This document shows, in pieces, positions 61,068 to 64,000 of a stretch of 64,000 nucleotides of DNA (position 1 is its first letter; each line of letters begins with the position of its first letter). This stretch comes from Flavobacterium algicola (GTDB lineage: Bacteria; Bacteroidota; Bacteroidia; Flavobacteriales; Flavobacteriaceae). The DNA lies in NCBI RefSeq assembly GCF_022399565.1, contig NZ_JAJTUT010000002.1, forward strand, positions 124,001-188,000, read 5' to 3'. Under the pieces are notes generated by a model that saw only the letters and a list, made by a program, of their open reading frames with translations, ran no database searches and was not told the origin of the DNA. The translations under genes were made by a program, and so were the position numbers.

Positions 61068-62531
61068 ATGAAAAAATTAAATATAATTTTAGTTCTTTTT
61101 TGCCTTGTTTTTTCAATAGGGACAAAAGTACAGGCGCAATCCAAAGACAAGAGGCCAAATATCATCTTCATTTTTGCAGATGATTGGGGGTATGGCGATT
61201 TAAGTGCACATGGTAGTACATGGGTTAAGACACCAAATATTGATCAAATGATTAATGAAGGAATGGATTTTGCCGATTTTACGGTAGATAGTCCTGTATG
61301 TTCACCAAGTAGAGTAGCGGTGATGACGGGACAGTTTCCAGCTAGGCAAAGTGTACACCAGCATTTTCAAGGATGGAAAGCACATGAAAGTAGAGGTATG
61401 CCAGATTGGATGGATCCTAATGATATGTCGTTCCCAAAAGAATTTCAAAAAGCAGGTTACATTACCGCCCATTTTGGGAAATGGCATTTAGGATCAGCTC
61501 CTGATATGCCAAAAGAAAGTGCCTATGGTTATGATGAGTACGCGACTTTTAATGGATCAAAGAACATTGACATTCCTAAAGCGGGATCGGTAGGCGTAGA
61601 TTATGCAGAGCAGTTCATAAAAAAGAATAAAGAAAAACCTTTCTTTATCAATTTGTGGTTGCATGAAGCACATACGGCTCATTATCCTTTAAAAAAGTTT
61701 ATGGATGAGTTTCATAATTTAGATGAAAAGCAACAAGTTTACGCCTCCGTAATTGCCGAAGGTGATGAAGCAGTAGGTAGAATAATGAAATTATTGAAAG
61801 AGTTAAACCTAGACGAAAATACCTTAGTTGTTTTTTCAACTGATAATGGACCAGAATGGGCAGGAACTGAAGCGGATAAAATTCACAAAGCGGATAAGGG
61901 TGATGTTGATGAAAATGGGCAAGTAGGTCTTGGTAAATATTATTCTGTTGGAGAAACTGGAGGTTTAAAAGGTCAAAAAAGATCATTATTTGCAGGTGGA
62001 ATTCGTGTTCCCTTTGTAGCCAAGTGGCCAAAGGTTATTCCGCAAGGGGTTGTTGATAAAAATTCTGCTGTGACGGCAGTTGATTTATTGCCTACATTTT
62101 TTGAGGCAGCTGGCATAAAAATGCCAAAAGATTTTAAACCTGACGGAGAAAGTATGATGTCGGCATTTAAAGGGAAAGGGTTAAAAAGGAATAAGCCAAT
62201 TTTCTGGGAATGGAGAGGTGGCGACAGTCAATTTTATACATGGCCAACATTGGGAGTTAGAGACGGTGATTATAAATTGGTTGTCGATGTTACAGGCAAT
62301 AAATACGAGCTGTATAATGTTAAAAAAGATTGGAAAGAAGAAAATAATCTTGCTATTAATGATCCTAAAAAAGCAAAGGAACTTCTGAACTTAGTAGGGG
62401 AATGGAAAAAAACTCTTCCAGAAAAACCGAGAGAAAGCTGTTTATCATCTGCAAGAACCAAAGTGAAGTCTACAGATAAAAAGGCTAAAGCTAATAAGGT
62501 AAAAAATAAAAAGGTTGATGACGAGGATTAA
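61068..62531 (+). CDS. Secreted S1-family sulfatase
   Basis: A 487-residue sulfatase with signal peptide (LNIILVLFCLVFSIGTKVQAQ). Motifs: IIFIFADDWGYGDLSAHGS, formylglycine motif C-S-P-S-R (Cys78), HFGKWHLGSAPDMP, and STDNGPEW with the C-terminal metal ligands; GGIRVPFVAKWP and VRDGDYKLVVDV complete the family pattern. The last ~35 residues are a Lys-rich low-complexity tail (KSTDKKAKANKVKNKKVDDE), unusual for an exported enzyme and possibly a tether to anionic polysaccharide. It probably acts on sulfated fuco-oligosaccharides together with the GH29 gene that follows 118 bp later. Confidence 0.93.
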   Translation: MKKLNIILVLFCLVFSIGTKVQAQSKDKRPNIIFIFADDWGYGDLSAHGSTWVKTPNIDQMINEGMDFADFTVDSPVCSPSRVAVMTGQFPARQSVHQHFQGWKAHESRGMPDWMDPNDMSFPKEFQKAGYITAHFGKWHLGSAPDMPKESAYGYDEYATFNGSKNIDIPKAGSVGVDYAEQFIKKNKEKPFFINLWLHEAHTAHYPLKKFMDEFHNLDEKQQVYASVIAEGDEAVGRIMKLLKELNLDENTLVVFSTDNGPEWAGTEADKIHKADKGDVDENGQVGLGKYYSVGETGGLKGQKRSLFAGGIRVPFVAKWPKVIPQGVVDKNSAVTAVDLLPTFFEAAGIKMPKDFKPDGESMMSAFKGKGLKRNKPIFWEWRGGDSQFYTWPTLGVRDGDYKLVVDVTGNKYELYNVKKDWKEENNLAINDPKKAKELLNLVGEWKKTLPEKPRESCLSSARTKVKSTDKKAKANKVKNKKVDDED

Positions 62532-62649
62532 TATCTTTTTCTAAATTTTCTTCAACTGAAAAAAAATAGTACTGTCTATAATAAAGACAATCTATAATTA
62601 CTCCCATTTTAAAATGAAATCTGGGTTAAAATGAAAATATAACATAAAG

Positions 62650-64000
62650 ATGAAAAAAATAATTTCACTAGCTTTTCTATCCGTATTATTGAGTTGTAGC
62701 TCTAATAAGTCGCAAACTTATGAACAAATGAATGCTTCGAAAACAAAATCAGAAGAGGCATTTAACGATGCTAAATTTGGAATGTTTATTCACTGGGGAT
62801 TGTATGCGATTCCTGGTGGAATATGGAAAGGAAAAAAAATGGAAGAATTAAAAGGACCTAAGGTGGCGGAGTGGATTCAATTTGCTGCTCAAATTCCAAG
62901 AGCAGAGTATGCCGAATTAGCAAAGCAATTTAATCCAACGCAGTTTGATGCAGAAGCTATAGCCAAATTGGCAAAAGATGCTGGAATGAAATACTTGGTG
63001 GTTACTTCAAAACATCACGATGGCTTTGCGATGTATGATTCAAAAGTGAGCCAATTTGATATTGTAGATGCTACTCCTTATAAAAAAGATGTAGTACAAC
63101 AATTGTATAACGCATGCGAGGAACAAAAAATTGATTTTGGCTTGTACTATTCTCATAACATTGACTGGGCAGATGGTAACGATAGTGGTTATGCAGAGCT
63201 AGTAGCATCTGGACTTGAAATGAATGAAAAAGCCAAACGCAAAGCAGGAGTCAATACATGGGATCCAAGTCCAAATACTTTTACAGAATATTTGAATGAC
63301 AAAGCATACCCACAAGTCAAAGAAATCTTGACCAAATTCCCCCACTTGACCACTTTATGGTATGACTTTGGGAATTACGTTACACCAGATGAGAGTTTGA
63401 AATTTTATAAAATCGCTTATGATATTCAGCCTAAAATGCTAGTAAATTCAAGAGTAGGTAATGAATTGGGTGATTTTGATATTCCGGGAGATAATGTGAT
63501 CCCGCAAGATCATTTGTCGATTACAAAACCTTGGCAAACAGTAGGTACAACGAACAATTCTTGGGGCTATAATTCCTATGACGATAACTGGAAATCTGTA
63601 AAAGAATTACTATTCTGGTTGACAGAAATTGTAAGCAAGGGCGGAAATTATATGCTGAATATAGGACCAGATGCAACCGGTCACGTTCCGACACAATCGG
63701 TGAATAATCTTCTTGAAGTAGGGAATTGGTTAAAAATAAATGGTGACGCAATTTACGACACGAGAAAATGGAAAGTGACTCATGAAGGACCTACAAATCT
63801 GGAAATGAATGGAACTCATGATCGAGTAAATAAAAAAGATATCAAATTTGAATTTACTCCAGAAGATTTTTGGTTTACAAAAAAGGACAATAATTTATTT
63901 GTAATTGCCTTAGAATATGCCAAAGAGCCGATACTAATTAAAAGTTTAACCAAAGAAAATGCTGGAAAGATAAAAAGGGTAAGTCAACTAGAAAACCAAA
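62650..64000 (+). CDS. GH29 alpha-L-fucosidase, lipoprotein (fourth; 3' end outside window)
   Basis: Open from ATG 62650 to the window end (450 complete codons, no stop). A lipoprotein signal ([15 protein letters not shown]) is followed by non-acidic residues, which suggests periplasmic anchoring. GH29 motifs are [55 protein letters not shown] and the nucleophile strand [10 protein letters not shown] with Asp239; [16 protein letters not shown] closes the barrel. Most of the catalytic domain and part of the beta-sandwich are present. It is the only one of the four GH29 proteins here with a lipobox. Confidence 0.94.
   Translation, partial: MKKIISLAFLSVLLSCSSNKSQTYEQMNASKTKSEEAFNDAKFGMFIHWGLYAIPGGIWKGKKMEELKGPKVAEWIQFAAQIPRAEYAELAKQFNPTQFDAEAIAKLAKDAGMKYLVVTSKHHDGFAMYDSKVSQFDIVDATPYKKDVVQQLYNACEEQKIDFGLYYSHNIDWADGNDSGYAELVASGLEMNEKAKRKAGVNTWDPSPNTFTEYLNDKAYPQVKEILTKFPHLTTLWYDFGNYVTPDESLKFYKIAYDIQPKMLVNSRVGNELGDFDIPGDNVIPQDHLSITKPWQTVGTTNNSWGYNSYDDNWKSVKELLFWLTEIVSKGGNYMLNIGPDATGHVPTQSVNNLLEVGNWLKINGDAIYDTRKWKVTHEGPTNLEMNGTHDRVNKKDIKFEFTPEDFWFTKKDNNLFVIALEYAKEPILIKSLTKENAGKIKRVSQLENQ

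Overview
The window is AT-rich DNA from a member of the Bacteroidota, most likely a marine Flavobacteriaceae. Evidence for this: a SusC/SusD pair, a hybrid two-component system (HTCS), type IX secretion (T9SS) C-terminal sorting domains, start codons without clear Shine-Dalgarno sequences, and many lipoprotein or signal-peptide glycosidases. Almost every gene fits one theme: breakdown of a sulfated, fucose-rich polysaccharide (fucoidan or sulfated fucan, as in brown algae) and catabolism of the released L-fucose.

Layout. 1-12300 (+): the tail of a fibronectin-III protein, an 852-aa lipoprotein of unknown family, then a tight cluster of GH43/GH117-type five-bladed propeller enzymes, an esterase, an S1 sulfatase and a GH95 alpha-L-fucosidase/galactosidase, followed by a second sulfatase. 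12456-15000: a minus-strand leucine-rich-repeat T9SS cargo protein and a broken partial copy of the second sulfatase. 15570-24048: the L-fucose pathway, with permease FucP and an aldehyde dehydrogenase on minus, a divergent AraC regulator, and aldolase-FucI-FGGY kinase on plus. 24277-31925: a 1383-aa HTCS sensor/regulator, a membrane-bound LuxR-type regulator and a TonB-dependent receptor-like protein. 32750-64000 (+): the main polysaccharide utilization locus, with GH29, SusC, SusD, GH29, sulfatase, GH141-like/PDZ, GH43-CBM, GH30, GH29, EF-hand esterase, three tandem T9SS-exported putative endo-fucanases, sulfatase, and a GH29 that runs off the end.

Inferred working model. The three large T9SS proteins cut the polymer at the cell surface and SusCD imports oligosaccharides. 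Periplasmic sulfatases, esterases, GH29, GH95, GH117, GH141, GH43 and GH30 enzymes then strip sulfate, acyl groups and sugars. FucP imports L-fucose, which is converted via L-fuculose and L-fuculose-1-phosphate to DHAP and L-lactaldehyde, and the dehydrogenase oxidises the latter to lactate. The HTCS probably senses an oligosaccharide, and the AraC protein probably controls the fucose genes through a 16-bp element present at two divergently placed sites.

No rRNA, tRNA, CRISPR array or intact insertion sequence was seen. The most unusual points are the tandem fucanase trio with nearly identical 3'-end/intergenic/5'-end junctions but divergent bodies, the PDZ-tailed GH141-like enzyme, the EF-hand-esterase fusion, the internally duplicated orphan lipoprotein, and the truncated sulfatase copy attached to a foreign signal-peptide remnant. 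Family names given here come from motif recognition and were not checked by database search.
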